Positions 36,857-45,198 of a DNA stretch of 64,000 nt are shown here, one piece after another. Location of the stretch: assembly GCA_965224045.1 (NCBI GenBank), contig CBDCYD010000014.1, positions 1 through 64,000 on the forward strand. Reading direction: 5' to 3'. The position numbers and the translations under genes were made by a program. The stretch comes from Tectiglobus sp965224045. Its GTDB lineage: Bacteria > Pseudomonadota > Alphaproteobacteria > Rhizobiales > Hyphomicrobiaceae. The stretch's first letter is position 1; every line of letters begins with the position of its first letter. Under the pieces are notes generated by a model. The model saw only the letters and a program-made list of their open reading frames with translations. It made no database searches and was not told where the DNA came from.

Positions 36857-37218
36857 CTGCCTCCGGCGTGAGGGCGCGCGGCACCAACGCCGCACGTCCG
36901 GGGCCGAGGATAGGCGCAGGGCCATGGCAAGACAATTGCACAAGGAAAGGGGTAATCACGAGCAAGAATGAAACGCCTGCAGGAAGGTGTCATCTTAACG
37001 GCGTGCGCGCCAAGCAACCCGACCTTGCCGGAGACAAACACTTTGTGGCGGGTAGCACAGCGCGCGTGGATGCGAGCTTCGCCGGCCTTGCCAGGCCCGA
37101 GGTGCCGGAGACTTGACCGGTCCCGACGCGCAGCGGGAACGGGTTGCCTCTTGCGCAAGCGTCACGGTCCAGCGAAGTTCGTCGTGCGAAATCCGCCGGC
37201 CGTCGATGGAGCAGGACC
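36857..37218. other. Divergent intergenic region, nothing recognised
   Basis: 362 bp between divergent genes, so promoters are expected, but none is obvious and no repeat was seen. Confidence 0.4.
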
Positions 37219-37902
37219 ATGGAGCTGAATGCCGACTTCACGAAACGGGTTGCCATGCATGCAGCCGCGATACCCTGGACGGCGTCGCCCATGCCCGGCG
37301 TCGACCGGCGGATGCTCGATCGGCTCGGAGATGAAGTGGCGCGCGCTACGACGATCGTGCGCTACGCAGCCGACAGTAAGTTTTCGCCACACGTCCATGC
37401 CGGCGGCGAAGAGTTCTTCGTCCTCGATGGCGTGTTCCAGGACGAGCATGGCGATTTCCCGGCCGGCAGCTACATCCGCAACCCGCCGCAGTCGCGCCAT
37501 ACGCCGGGCTCGGACAGCGGTTGCACGATCTTTGTCAAGCTCTGGCAGTTCGACCTGGCGGACCGGACCCATGTGCGCATCGACACGAACAAGAATGCAT
37601 TCGTGTCCGATATCGCGAGGCCGGGTGTCGGCGTCATGCCGCTATTCCGGGATGGCTACGAATTTGTGCGGCTTGAACGGTGGACGCCCGGCGCAACGGT
37701 GGGCCTGGATGCCACAATGGGAATGGAGATCCTCGTCCTCGAGGGAAGCTTCGAAGAAGGCGGCGAGGCGTTTTCGGTTCAGTCGTGGCTGCGGCTGCCA
37801 AAGGGCGGGACCGGGCAGGCAACGGTGGGGCCCGATGGGGCCCGGGTCTGGATCAAGTCGGACCATCTTAAGCACCCACCGCGCGCACCCCGTGCAAGCT
37901 AA
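37219..37902 (+). CDS. Cupin-domain protein (ChrR-like)
   Basis: The 227-residue protein has two cupin halves. The first keeps metal ligands: SPHVHAGGEEFFVLDGVF and RNPPQSRHTPGSDSGC. The second is degenerate: EILVLEGSFEEGGEAF. It resembles the ChrR cupin of anti-sigma factors but has no N-terminal zinc anti-sigma domain and no sigma factor nearby, so it may be an enzyme such as an acetylacetone-cleaving type dioxygenase. ATG 37219 behind AGGA. Confidence 0.78.
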   Translation: MELNADFTKRVAMHAAAIPWTASPMPGVDRRMLDRLGDEVARATTIVRYAADSKFSPHVHAGGEEFFVLDGVFQDEHGDFPAGSYIRNPPQSRHTPGSDSGCTIFVKLWQFDLADRTHVRIDTNKNAFVSDIARPGVGVMPLFRDGYEFVRLERWTPGATVGLDATMGMEILVLEGSFEEGGEAFSVQSWLRLPKGGTGQATVGPDGARVWIKSDHLKHPPRAPRAS

Positions 37903-38044
37903 ACGTCCGGTACGTTCGGTGGCGGGCCGGTCCGCGCTTGGTCCGGCGGGGATGGTGTTGCGAGATGCAGGCCGTTACCCGGCGGGACAGACTCGCGGTA
38001 GACTGCGATCGATCACGTGATGCGGCGAAGAAGGCAACCGGCAA

Positions 38045-38818
38045 ATGAAAGTTCGAATCCTAAGCGAGAACCTTGCCTCGGACATGGTCTGGTGCGCGGA
38101 GTGGGGCTTTTGCGCGTGGATCGAATACCAGGGACAAAAGGTGCTTTTCGATACGGGATATTCGGACGTCTACGTTCGCAACGCGCAGCACGCGGGCATC
38201 GATCTCGACGATGTCGACTTCATCGCGCTCTCGCACTTTCATCGCGACCACACGCGCGGGCTGTTGTTTCATCCCTTCAGATCGCGAAAACCGCTGATCC
38301 TGCATCCGCGCGTATTGAGCGCCGTTCTAAAGACCGAGAACCGTGAAATCCGTGAAGACTATGCAGCGATCCAGAAGACCATCGCAGAAGATTTTCGGGT
38401 GATGGCCACGACCGATGCGCGTGAATTTGCGACCGGTGCATTTTTCCTCGGCGAAATTCCCCGCGTGACGGACTTCGAAAAGGGTGCGTTCGAAGACGAT
38501 CCGATGATCGATGATACGGCACTTGCGTTCCGAACGCCGCTGGGCGCCGTCGTCATCTCAGGCTGCTCGCATGCCGGCATCTGTAACATCTGCGAACATG
38601 CAAAGGCCATCACCGGACAGTCGCTTTACGCCGTCATGGGTGGATTTCACCTGCTCCACGACGAGCAGCCGCCGGTCGAGGAGACGATTGCCTATTTCGA
38701 ACGCGAGGGCGTGCCGCACCTTTATCCCATGCACTGCATCGACTTCGACATCCAGGCGCGGCTGCAAACCACGTTCGGTTACGTACGCCCCGGCGCCGGT
38801 TCGTTGATCGAGCTTTGA
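38045..38818 (+). CDS. MBL-fold metallo-hydrolase
   Basis: The 257-residue metallo-beta-lactamase-fold protein has the metal motif ALSHFHRDHTRG, then VISGCSHAGICNICEHA and GGFHLLHDEQPP, and HLYPMHCIDFD. This set matches the branch that includes dihydropterin ribofuranosylaminobenzene phosphate synthases and similar archaeal-type hydrolases. Substrate unknown. ATG 38045. A short related fragment lies at about 39922-39999. Confidence 0.85.
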   Translation: MKVRILSENLASDMVWCAEWGFCAWIEYQGQKVLFDTGYSDVYVRNAQHAGIDLDDVDFIALSHFHRDHTRGLLFHPFRSRKPLILHPRVLSAVLKTENREIREDYAAIQKTIAEDFRVMATTDAREFATGAFFLGEIPRVTDFEKGAFEDDPMIDDTALAFRTPLGAVVISGCSHAGICNICEHAKAITGQSLYAVMGGFHLLHDEQPPVEETIAYFEREGVPHLYPMHCIDFDIQARLQTTFGYVRPGAGSLIEL

Positions 38819-39008
38819 TGGTTTGGAAGCCGCCCCACGCCGAACCGCGTCGCTCCCTCTACGGTGCGTCGCCATGGCTGTCGGTCACGGCAATACGTGC
38901 CGCACGCTCAAATCCGAACAGTCCGCGGAACGACATGCTATCAAATCAAATCCGGCACTTGGCACGCGCGCAACCGGCCGGCCGATCAACTCAGCACTGG
39001 TGATCCTC

Positions 39009-39893
39009 ATGAGCTTGCACGACGTCATCACGCACCACGACGAGGAAGTCGGAGACGTGATGCTGCATTATGTTACGGCAGGTTCAGGCCCACCGGTGGT
39101 CCTGCTGCACGGCTGGCCTCAGACCTGGTTCGAATGGCGCCATGTCATCCCGGGTCTTGCCGAGCACTTCACCGTCATTGCGCCGGATCTCAGAGGCCTT
39201 GGCGACAGCTCGCGGCCGTTGACCGGCTACGACAAGCGCACGGTCGCCGATGATGTGTGGCGCCTGGTGACGGAGAAGCTGGGCCACGCCAGCTTTCACC
39301 TCGTCGGCCATGACTGGGGCGGGCCGACCGCCTATGCACTGGCTGCGACGCATCCCGAGGCCGTCAGCAAGCTCGTCATCGTCGACGTCGTCATTCCGGG
39401 CGACGGCGGTGACTTCTCGGAGGGCGGACGACGGTGGCACCACCAGTTCCACATCACGCCCGACCTGCCGGAAGCCCTGATCCAGGGCCGGGAACGCATC
39501 TACCTGCAATGGTTCTACCGCACGTTTGCCTACCGTCAGGGTGCGATCGACGATCAGGCGCTGGACGAATTCGTGCGCACGTACAGTCAGCCCGGCGCAT
39601 TGCGGGCGGGGTTCGAATACTACCGTGCCATCGGCGAGGATGCCCGGGTCAATAGCGAACAGCTTGCAACCGGATTTCGACTGCCGATGCCGGTACTCGC
39701 CATCGGTGGGGAGGTGAGCTATCCGCACGGGCGAGGGCGTGGAGCAGATGTCGAAGCAAGCCTGCGTCGCGTCGCACAAGACGTCGTTGGCGTGGTCGTG
39801 CCGGAATGCGGTCACTTCGTTCCCGAAGAAGCACCCGAAGCGCTTCGCGAAATCTTGATCGACTTTCTAGTAACGGAGAAACATTCCCAATGA
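39009..39893 (+). CDS. Alpha/beta hydrolase (epoxide hydrolase/haloacetate dehalogenase type)
   Basis: The 294-residue enzyme has the oxyanion-hole motif LLHGWPQTWFEWRHV, the nucleophile elbow LVGHDWGGPTAY with Asp, and the catalytic His in VPECGHFVPEEAPE. An Asp nucleophile fits epoxide hydrolases and fluoroacetate dehalogenases. ATG 39009 begins MSLHDVITHHD; the frame is open upstream but the extra residues do not look like the family. Confidence 0.87.
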   Translation: MSLHDVITHHDEEVGDVMLHYVTAGSGPPVVLLHGWPQTWFEWRHVIPGLAEHFTVIAPDLRGLGDSSRPLTGYDKRTVADDVWRLVTEKLGHASFHLVGHDWGGPTAYALAATHPEAVSKLVIVDVVIPGDGGDFSEGGRRWHHQFHITPDLPEALIQGRERIYLQWFYRTFAYRQGAIDDQALDEFVRTYSQPGALRAGFEYYRAIGEDARVNSEQLATGFRLPMPVLAIGGEVSYPHGRGRGADVEASLRRVAQDVVGVVVPECGHFVPEEAPEALREILIDFLVTEKHSQ

Positions 39894-39921
39894 TCGGGGA
39901 GTGGATCGGCGCGCATTCTTG

Positions 39922-39999
39922 ACGATGGACGCGATGATCGAGAACAGTGACACCCGCGAGAGCCATGCCGCGATCCAGACGGCGATCGCGGAGGACTTT
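39922..39999 (+). pseudogene. Fragment resembling part of the upstream MBL protein
   Basis: The frame reads ENSDTRESHAAIQTAIAEDF, close to ENREIREDYAAIQKTIAEDF in the MBL hydrolase at 38045. The similarity covers about 20 codons and stops. It looks like a remnant of a duplicated relative. Confidence 0.5.
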
Positions 40000-40103
40000 G
40001 CAGAGCCGGGAACAGCCAGTCCGGTCCCCAGCTCGCTTCGGCACGTGAGATCGAACGGCGGCCAGCCAGGCTGTGCCATTCGTTTGTCCAGGGAGCTCAA
40101 AGA

Positions 40104-40553
40104 ATGAAACTACCGTTGGAAGGCGGCTGCCAATGCGGGGCGGTTCGATACAGAATTACGAGTGAACCTGTGGTTGTCTATGCCTGCCACTGCACGACTT
40201 GCCAGACGCAGTCAGGCAGCGCGTTCGGATTGGCTGCAAGATTTCCAAAAGAGAATTTTGAACTGACACGCGGAGAGATGACGTCTTTCGATTTTCCAGG
40301 GACGCAGGGATATTCCTTCACAAACTCGTTCTGTCAAAGCTGCGGGACGCGCATCCATCACGTACACAGCAGGTTCCCGAACCTGGTTAGCTTGAAACCC
40401 GGGACGCTGGACGATACAGCCTGGCTGACACCGATGCTCCACGTCTTCACGCGGAGTGCGCAGCCGTGGGTCACAATTCCCGACAATGTCCCCGCCTACG
40501 AAACCGTGCCCGAAGACAAAAGCATCTTCGGCGGTAAACTGAGCAACAAATAA
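40104..40553 (+). CDS. GFA-family (glutathione-dependent formaldehyde-activating-like) zinc protein
   Basis: The 149-residue protein has the seven-Cys zinc pattern of the GFA/CENP-V family: GGCQCGAVRYRI, YACHCTTCQTQSGSAFG and NSFCQSCGTRIHH. Only some members bind glutathione adducts, so the formaldehyde role is uncertain. ATG 40104. It is less GC-rich than its neighbours and is followed by a large repeat array. Confidence 0.87.
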   Translation: MKLPLEGGCQCGAVRYRITSEPVVVYACHCTTCQTQSGSAFGLAARFPKENFELTRGEMTSFDFPGTQGYSFTNSFCQSCGTRIHHVHSRFPNLVSLKPGTLDDTAWLTPMLHVFTRSAQPWVTIPDNVPAYETVPEDKSIFGGKLSNK

Positions 40554-40598
40554 TTTCAGTGGAGGTTGTTCGAAGGGTTCTGAATCGCTTCGCACCTG

Positions 40599-41282
40599 AA
40601 GCGCGTCGCAAAAAATGCGCCTCGCTTTGGGTTTCATTGCCTCGCGCCGCTATTCGCGCTGCGCGCGGCGGCTCCGGCGGGGCGGCCTTTCGGCCGGGTC
40701 GCGTTGCTCCCTTCGGGTTTCTTTGCCTCACGCCGCTATTCGCGCTTCGCGCGGCGGCTCCGGAGGGGCGGCCGTTCGGCCGGGTCGCGTTGCTCCCTTC
40801 GGGTTTGATTGCCTCACGCCGCTATGCGCGCTGCGCGCGGCGGCTCCGGCGGGGCGGCCTTTCGGCCGGGTCGCGTTGCTCCCTTGAGAGTGAATCCGTT
40901 TTCTCACTTCGGGTTTCATTGCCTCACGCCGCTATTCGCGCTTCGCGCGGCGGCTCCGGCGGGGCGGCCGTTCGGCCGGGTCGCGTTGCTCCCTTCGGGT
41001 TGTTTGCCTCACGCCGCTATTCGCGCTGCGCGCGGCGGCTCCGGCGGGGCGGCCGTTCGGCCGGGTCGCGTTGCTCCCTTCGGGTTGTTTGCCTCACGCC
41101 GCTATTCGCGCTGCGCGCGGTGGCTCCGGCGGGGCGGCCTTTCGGCCGGGTCGCGTTGCTCCCTTCGGGTTGTTTGCCTCACGCCGCTATGCGCGCTGCG
41201 CGCGGCGGCTCCGGCGGGGCGGCCTTTCGGCCGGGTCGCGTTGCTCCCTTTTGAGTCAATCCGTTTTGCTGCGACATGCCTG
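40599..41282 (+). repeat. Expanded core-repeat element, seven GGTCGCGTTGCTC cores, 85-86 bp period
   Basis: Left end GAAGCGCGTCGCAAAAAATG and right end TGCGACATGCCT match those of the 147-bp elements. Cores start at 40697, 40783, 40869, 40979, 41064, 41149 and 41234. The 110-bp step (40869-40979) contains GAGAGTGAATCCGTTTT, a piece of the element tail, so the array grew partly through tail-to-head joins. Each unit contains TTGCCTCACGCCGCTATTCG and the palindrome around GCGCGGCGGCTCCGGCGGGG. Long open frames here are artefacts. Confidence 0.92.
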
Positions 41283-41283
41283 A

Positions 41284-41430
41284 AAGCGCGTCGTACAAAA
41301 TGCGCTTCGCTTTGGGTTTTTTGCCTCACGCCGCTGTTCGCGCTGCGCGCGGCGGCTCCGGCGGGGCGGCCTTTCGGCCGGGTCGCGTTGCTCCCTTATG
41401 AGTCGATACGTTTTGCTGCGACATGCCTTA
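41284..41430 (+). repeat. 147-bp single-core element, head-to-tail with the expanded element
   Basis: Starts AAGCGCGTCGTACAAAATG one base after the preceding element's right end. One core at 41381, and right end TGCGACATGCCTTA. Same length and ends as the solo element at 24717-24863. Confidence 0.87.
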
Positions 41431-41469
41431 AGCCTGTTCAAGAGCGAAGCTTTCCCGCTGGCGCTGACG

Positions 41470-42246
41470 TCATCCGTCGAGGCGCACCGCGACGCCGGCG
41501 GCGGCCATGTGCTGCTTGGCTTCACCAATCGTGTAGGTGCCGAAGTGGAAGATGGAGGCGGCCAGCACGGCGCTGGCGCGGCCCTCGGTGACGCCGTCCG
41601 CCAAGTGCTGGAGTTCACCGACGCCTCCCGATGCGATGACCGGAACGGGAACCGCGTCGGCGACGGCGCGGGTCAAGGCAAGGTCGAAGCCCGACTTGGT
41701 GCCGTCACGATCCATGGAAGTGAGCAGAATTTCGCCGGCGCCGAGGGCGACCACCTCCCTGGCATAGTCCACCGCATCGATGCCGGTTGCGTTGCGCCCG
41801 CCGTGGGTGAAGATCTCCCAGCGCTTGGGCTCGCCGTCACCCGAGACCTGCTTGGCATCGATGGCGACGACGATGCATTGGGCGCCGAACTTTTCGGACG
41901 CCTCGCGGACGAACTGACGGTTTGCAACAGCGGCGGTGTTGATCGAGACCTTGTCGGCGCCGGCCTCGAGCAGGCGGCGGACATCTTCGACGGTGCGCAC
42001 GCCGCCGCCGACGGTGAGCGGCATGAAGCAACGCTCCGCCGTGCGCTGGACGATGTCGAGCAGGATGCCGCGGTCCTCGTGGCTGGCAGTGATGTCGAGG
42101 AAGCACAATTCGTCGGCGCCGGCTGCATCATAGGCGCTGGCGGCCTCGACCGGATCGCCTGCATCGACGAGGTCGACGAAGTTGACGCCCTTGACCACGC
42201 GGCCGTCCTTGACGTCGAGACAGGGGATGATGCGAGTCTTGAGCAT
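41470..42246 (-). CDS. hisF: Imidazole glycerol phosphate synthase cyclase subunit
   Basis: The 258-residue TIM-barrel protein makes imidazole glycerol phosphate and AICAR from PRFAR with ammonia from HisH. Motifs: RIIPCLDVKDGRVVKGVNF (catalytic Asp11), LTVGGGVRTVEDVRRLL, DAKQVSGDG, LLTSMDRDGTKSGFD (catalytic Asp130) and VPVIASGGVGELQHL. Lies 51 bp after the arginase-like gene, in the order hisA-arginase-like-hisF. Confidence 0.97.
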   Translation of the reverse strand: MLKTRIIPCLDVKDGRVVKGVNFVDLVDAGDPVEAASAYDAAGADELCFLDITASHEDRGILLDIVQRTAERCFMPLTVGGGVRTVEDVRRLLEAGADKVSINTAAVANRQFVREASEKFGAQCIVVAIDAKQVSGDGEPKRWEIFTHGGRNATGIDAVDYAREVVALGAGEILLTSMDRDGTKSGFDLALTRAVADAVPVPVIASGGVGELQHLADGVTEGRASAVLAASIFHFGTYTIGEAKQHMAAAGVAVRLDG

Positions 42247-42297
42247 CGCGCGGCTCCGGGTGCTCCGTCATGGTGATCGGCGGCTCGCCTGTTCGGT

Positions 42298-43125
42298 TCA
42301 GTCGTCCGACATTTCGTTGGCGATGGCGAGGACGTGTTCGATCGCGATGCGGCTCGCCTTGGCGGTGTCGGCGGCCATCGGGTCGAGGCCGGTGATGGCG
42401 ATAGCGGCGATGTTGTCCAGGCCGGTGAGCACCGTGCGGACGGCGTCGACGGACGGGCCGTCGGGCACGGCGAAGGCATTGGTGCGCACCTCGAGGCCGT
42501 CGTGAACGTCCATGTCGAGGTGAACGTAGGTGGCTGTCGTACCAGCCAGATGGGCGTTTATCTCTGCTGCCGTATCAGCGAACGCGATGGCGTGCATGTC
42601 GATTAACGCCTGCTCGGCCGGCTCGATGTCGCGCGCGCCATAGAGCGCCGCCTTGGCAAGGTCCGCCGGGATTTCGAGACCGGCGTGGGTGCGCGCCATG
42701 TTGAACCAGGCGAGGCCCGCCGCCGAGGCCAACGCCATGCCCTCGAAGAGACCGCTTGCCGTCGTCTCGGGCGTGTTGAGGTCCGGATGGGCATCAAACC
42801 AGGCGAGGCCGGTGTGGGCGCCGCCGCCAAGGCCGGCGATGGTGCCGACGGAGGCGAGAGCACAGCTACCGCACAGCACGACCGGCAATTCGCCCTGCTC
42901 GCGCGCGGTGCGCACCTCACCTGCGACCTGGCCGGCGAGTTCGAAACCCGCGCGCAGTTCCTCCGCATTGTCGCCTTCCGGCATCAGGACCGACTCGCGA
43001 ACCTCGTGGCCGTCGTCGTTGAGACGTTTCGGCATGCCGCCGTCGCGCAGCGCCCAGGGCAGGTCACACCAGGTTACCCCGTAGGGTTGGTTCGGCCAGT
43101 AGGCGTAGATCAAGGTCAGTTTCAC
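42298..43125 (-). CDS. Arginase/agmatinase-family protein within the his cluster
   Basis: A 275-residue ureohydrolase-fold protein. Two Mn-binding motifs are kept: LAWFDAHPDLNTPETTASG and YVHLDMDVHDGLEVR. The first motif, normally GGDHS with a His ligand, is VLCGSCALASVG, so one metal ligand is missing. It may bind one metal or have another activity. GTG 43125 overlaps the hisA stop (GTGA), so it is translated with hisA. An arginase-like gene between hisA and hisF is unexpected. Confidence 0.82.
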   Translation of the reverse strand: MKLTLIYAYWPNQPYGVTWCDLPWALRDGGMPKRLNDDGHEVRESVLMPEGDNAEELRAGFELAGQVAGEVRTAREQGELPVVLCGSCALASVGTIAGLGGGAHTGLAWFDAHPDLNTPETTASGLFEGMALASAAGLAWFNMARTHAGLEIPADLAKAALYGARDIEPAEQALIDMHAIAFADTAAEINAHLAGTTATYVHLDMDVHDGLEVRTNAFAVPDGPSVDAVRTVLTGLDNIAAIAITGLDPMAADTAKASRIAIEHVLAIANEMSDD

Positions 43126-43862
43126 GGGGCCCTCCGGTGGGCGGCGATGAGCGACAGGGCGGCGACCGGATCGAGCCGGCCGTCGTAGAGTGCACGGCCC
43201 GTGATCGCGCCTTCGAGCGCGGCATACTCGGGCTTGAGCAGGGCATGGATGTCGTCGAGGGCGGCAAGGCCGCCGGAGGCGATGACGGGGATCGAGGTCG
43301 CGGCGGCAAGTTCGGCCGTGGCGGGTAGGTTGAGGCCCTGCAAAATGCCGTCGCGGTCGATGTCGGTATAGATGATGGCGGCGACACCGGCATCCTCGAA
43401 CCGGCGGGCGAGATCAATGGCCGTCAACTCGCTGGTTTCGGCCCAGCCCTCGACGGCGACACGGCCGCCCTTGGCGTCGATGCCAACGACGATGCGGCCG
43501 GGGAACCTGCGGCAGGCCTCGCGCACCATGCCTGGATCACGGACGGCAACGGTGCCGAGGATGACGCGGCGGATACCCTTGGCAAGCCACATCTCGATGG
43601 TGGCGAGGTCGCGAATGCCGCCGCCGAGCTGCGCCGGGATGGTGATCGCCGACAAGATCGCCTCAACCGCTGCGGCGTTGACCGGCATGCCCACGAACGC
43701 GCCGTTGAGGTCGACGATATGCAGCCATTCGAAGCCCTGTCGTTCAAAGACTGCCGCCTGGGCTGCAGGATCGTCGTTGAAGACCGTTGCCTCGCTCATC
43801 TCGCCAAGCTTGAGGCGGACGCACTGGCCGTCCTTGAGGTCGATGGCGGGGAACAGGATCAC
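43122..43862 (-). CDS. hisA: Phosphoribosylformimino-5-aminoimidazole carboxamide ribotide isomerase
   Basis: The 246-residue TIM barrel isomerises ProFAR to PRFAR. Motifs: LFPAIDLKDGQCVRLKLGE (catalytic Asp8), AQLGGGIRDLATIEMWL, IIYTDIDRDGILQG (catalytic Asp) and PVIASGGLAALDDI. It starts with GTG 43862, CAC on the + strand. It is the first gene of hisA-arginase-like-hisF, and hisH, normally just upstream, is 19 kb away on the other strand. Confidence 0.97.
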   Translation of the reverse strand: MILFPAIDLKDGQCVRLKLGEMSEATVFNDDPAAQAAVFERQGFEWLHIVDLNGAFVGMPVNAAAVEAILSAITIPAQLGGGIRDLATIEMWLAKGIRRVILGTVAVRDPGMVREACRRFPGRIVVGIDAKGGRVAVEGWAETSELTAIDLARRFEDAGVAAIIYTDIDRDGILQGLNLPATAELAAATSIPVIASGGLAALDDIHALLKPEYAALEGAITGRALYDGRLDPVAALSLIAAHRRAP

Positions 43863-44121
43863 GGGGCACTACCTCTGCAAGCTGGGCGAGGCTGATGCGA
43901 AGCGGACTCATTGAGAGCACGCAGCGGCCATCAGATTGCTATTTTGTTCTGCAAATTACATTTTGCACGCCGCCGGCCGGCATTGGCGCACGACATTCGT
44001 GCCTGGCACGATGATGCTGCGCCGAAGCCTGCTGGCGAGCGGTTGGCTTAGCCGGTTCACGCGGCAAGTCAAGTTGCCACTCCGATCCATCCCTGGCTGC
44101 GAGCGTTCAGACTGTCGCGTG

Positions 44122-44439
44122 ATGATTTCCGAGTTCTTCAACGAGCCTGTCCCTTCCCGCCCGCGCGTCCGGACGCTCAGCGAAGACGATGCCGTCGATA
44201 TCTGGATCGCGCGGTGGCTGCGGGTTCGGCGCAAGGACCTGATTGCGCGATACGGCTGCGACCCGCGGCGGCTCTACGAGATCTGGGAAGGGCGCAAGCA
44301 TCCGGCGGCGCGGGAAAAGGCGCTGGCGAGATTTCGCGAGGCCTACCCGGCGCTGCAGGACCGGGTCGATTTCGGGCGGCACAGGCGCATTCCCCGGCAC
44401 GTTTCCTCGCCAGATCAACTGGCCCTGTTCGAAGATTGA
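44122..44439 (+). CDS. Small hypothetical protein with HTH-like segment
   Basis: The 105-residue protein begins MISEFFNEPVPSRPRVRTLS at ATG 44122. Its core, RRKDLIARYGCDPRRLYEIW, looks like a helix-turn-helix, followed by basic residues (REKALARFREAYPAL). No family is recognised with confidence; similar proteins seem to occur in related rhizobial genomes. The GC-biased third positions support that it is coding. The SOS boxes lie just after its stop. Confidence 0.65.
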   Translation: MISEFFNEPVPSRPRVRTLSEDDAVDIWIARWLRVRRKDLIARYGCDPRRLYEIWEGRKHPAAREKALARFREAYPALQDRVDFGRHRRIPRHVSSPDQLALFED

Positions 44440-44481
44440 CGGGGCATGCGGAGCGGGTTTCCAAGAGAGCAGAACAAAATA

Positions 44482-44496
44482 GAACAATTGTCGAAC
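44482..44496 (+). promoter_or_regulatory. LexA (SOS) box GAAC-N7-GAAC
   Basis: GAACAATTGTCGAAC matches the alphaproteobacterial LexA box exactly. A further half-site GAAC lies at 44472 with a 6-base gap (GAACAAAATAGAAC). It is upstream of the small Cas2/VapD-like gene at 44688. Confidence 0.7.
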
Positions 44497-44528
44497 TTAC
44501 GCTGGACAGACAATGCGATTCATGTGAT

Positions 44529-44543
44529 GTTCTTTTTACGTTC
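44529..44543 (-). promoter_or_regulatory. Second LexA (SOS) box GTTC-N7-GTTC
   Basis: GTTCTTTTTACGTTC is the reverse-complement form of GAAC-N7-GAAC. It lies 33 bp from the first box, in a 250-bp gap with only one gene downstream. Confidence 0.65.
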
Positions 44544-44687
44544 TCATCTCCCAAGCCCCGAGAACTTACGTACCTGTTCCTGAGTATCGCCTGTTCCCTC
44601 GTCCCGAGCGTGTAGCGTTCTCGTGCCGCGTCCCCGTGTTGCGTTTCCCCCGCCCCCGCAATCTGCCCGACGATGTGAGACCCCGCC

Positions 44688-45044
44688 ATGCATACATTCC
44701 TGATTTCCTACGACCTCGCCCAGCCCGCTGCCAACAAGAACGCGATCACGTCCGCCATTATGATGCTCGGTCAAGCCTGGGCGCGCCCGCTCGAGCAGAC
44801 CTGGTACATCAAGGCGGACCTCGAAGCCGACGACATCGAGGCGGTGGTCGGCCGATTGCTCGATGATGACGACGGGCTGCTGGTGCAGCGCGTCGAGCAC
44901 GAGGCCATGCTCGCCAACACGCAACTGCGCTGGTTCCGACAGCGCACAAAGCCGCTGGCCGGGGTTGCGACCAACATCGTCGCGTTTCCTGCCGCAGCCA
45001 CCGTCGAGCCGGTAGCCGACGAAGAGCTGGCGCTGGCTAGCTGA
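44688..45044 (+). CDS. Small Cas2/VapD/SinR-like ferredoxin-fold protein, probably SOS-controlled
   Basis: The 118-residue protein opens MHTFLISYDLAQPAANKNAI, the first strand and acidic YDL motif seen in Cas2, VapD and SinR-type proteins, and continues LEQTWYIKADLEADDIEAVV and DDDDGLLVQRVEHEAML, which fits the second half of that fold. Some of these are RNases; the activity here is unknown. The C-terminal 30 residues are low-complexity. No cas1 or CRISPR array is present. Two LexA boxes lie upstream and a hairpin array begins 11 bases after the stop. Confidence 0.6.
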   Translation: MHTFLISYDLAQPAANKNAITSAIMMLGQAWARPLEQTWYIKADLEADDIEAVVGRLLDDDDGLLVQRVEHEAMLANTQLRWFRQRTKPLAGVATNIVAFPAAATVEPVADEELALAS

Positions 45045-45055
45045 GGGTTGTTTGC

Positions 45056-45198
45056 GAAACCCGGCAACACCCGAGTTCTTGTTCCTTTGGCAGAACTCGG
45101 GAACACCCGAGTTCTTGTTGCAGTTCTTGTTCCTTTGGCAGAACTCGGGAACACCCGAGTTCTTGTTGCATTGGCAGAACTCGGGAACACCCGAGTTC
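45056..45198 (+). repeat. Array of four GAACTCGGG/CCCGAGTTC hairpins
   Basis: Three perfect copies (45093-45114, 45141-45162, 45177-45198) have 9-base arms GAACTCGGG and CCCGAGTTC around an AACA loop; a degenerate copy is at 45056-45078. Spacers are 26, 14 or 14 bases and share TTGTTCCTTTGGCA or TTGTTGCATTGGCA. Spacers are not unique, so this is not CRISPR. Degenerate copies recur near 45498-45596. Confidence 0.9.

Noticed and set aside
40559..41591. Open frames of 230-260 codons across the repeat region
   Set aside because: The translations are tandem copies of the same Arg/Gly/Ala-rich peptide because the repeat period is close to a multiple of three; no ribosome site or family.
45056..45198. 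Possible CRISPR array beside a Cas2-like protein
   Set aside because: The repeats are short palindromes with near-identical, unequal spacers, and no cas1 or other cas gene is present.
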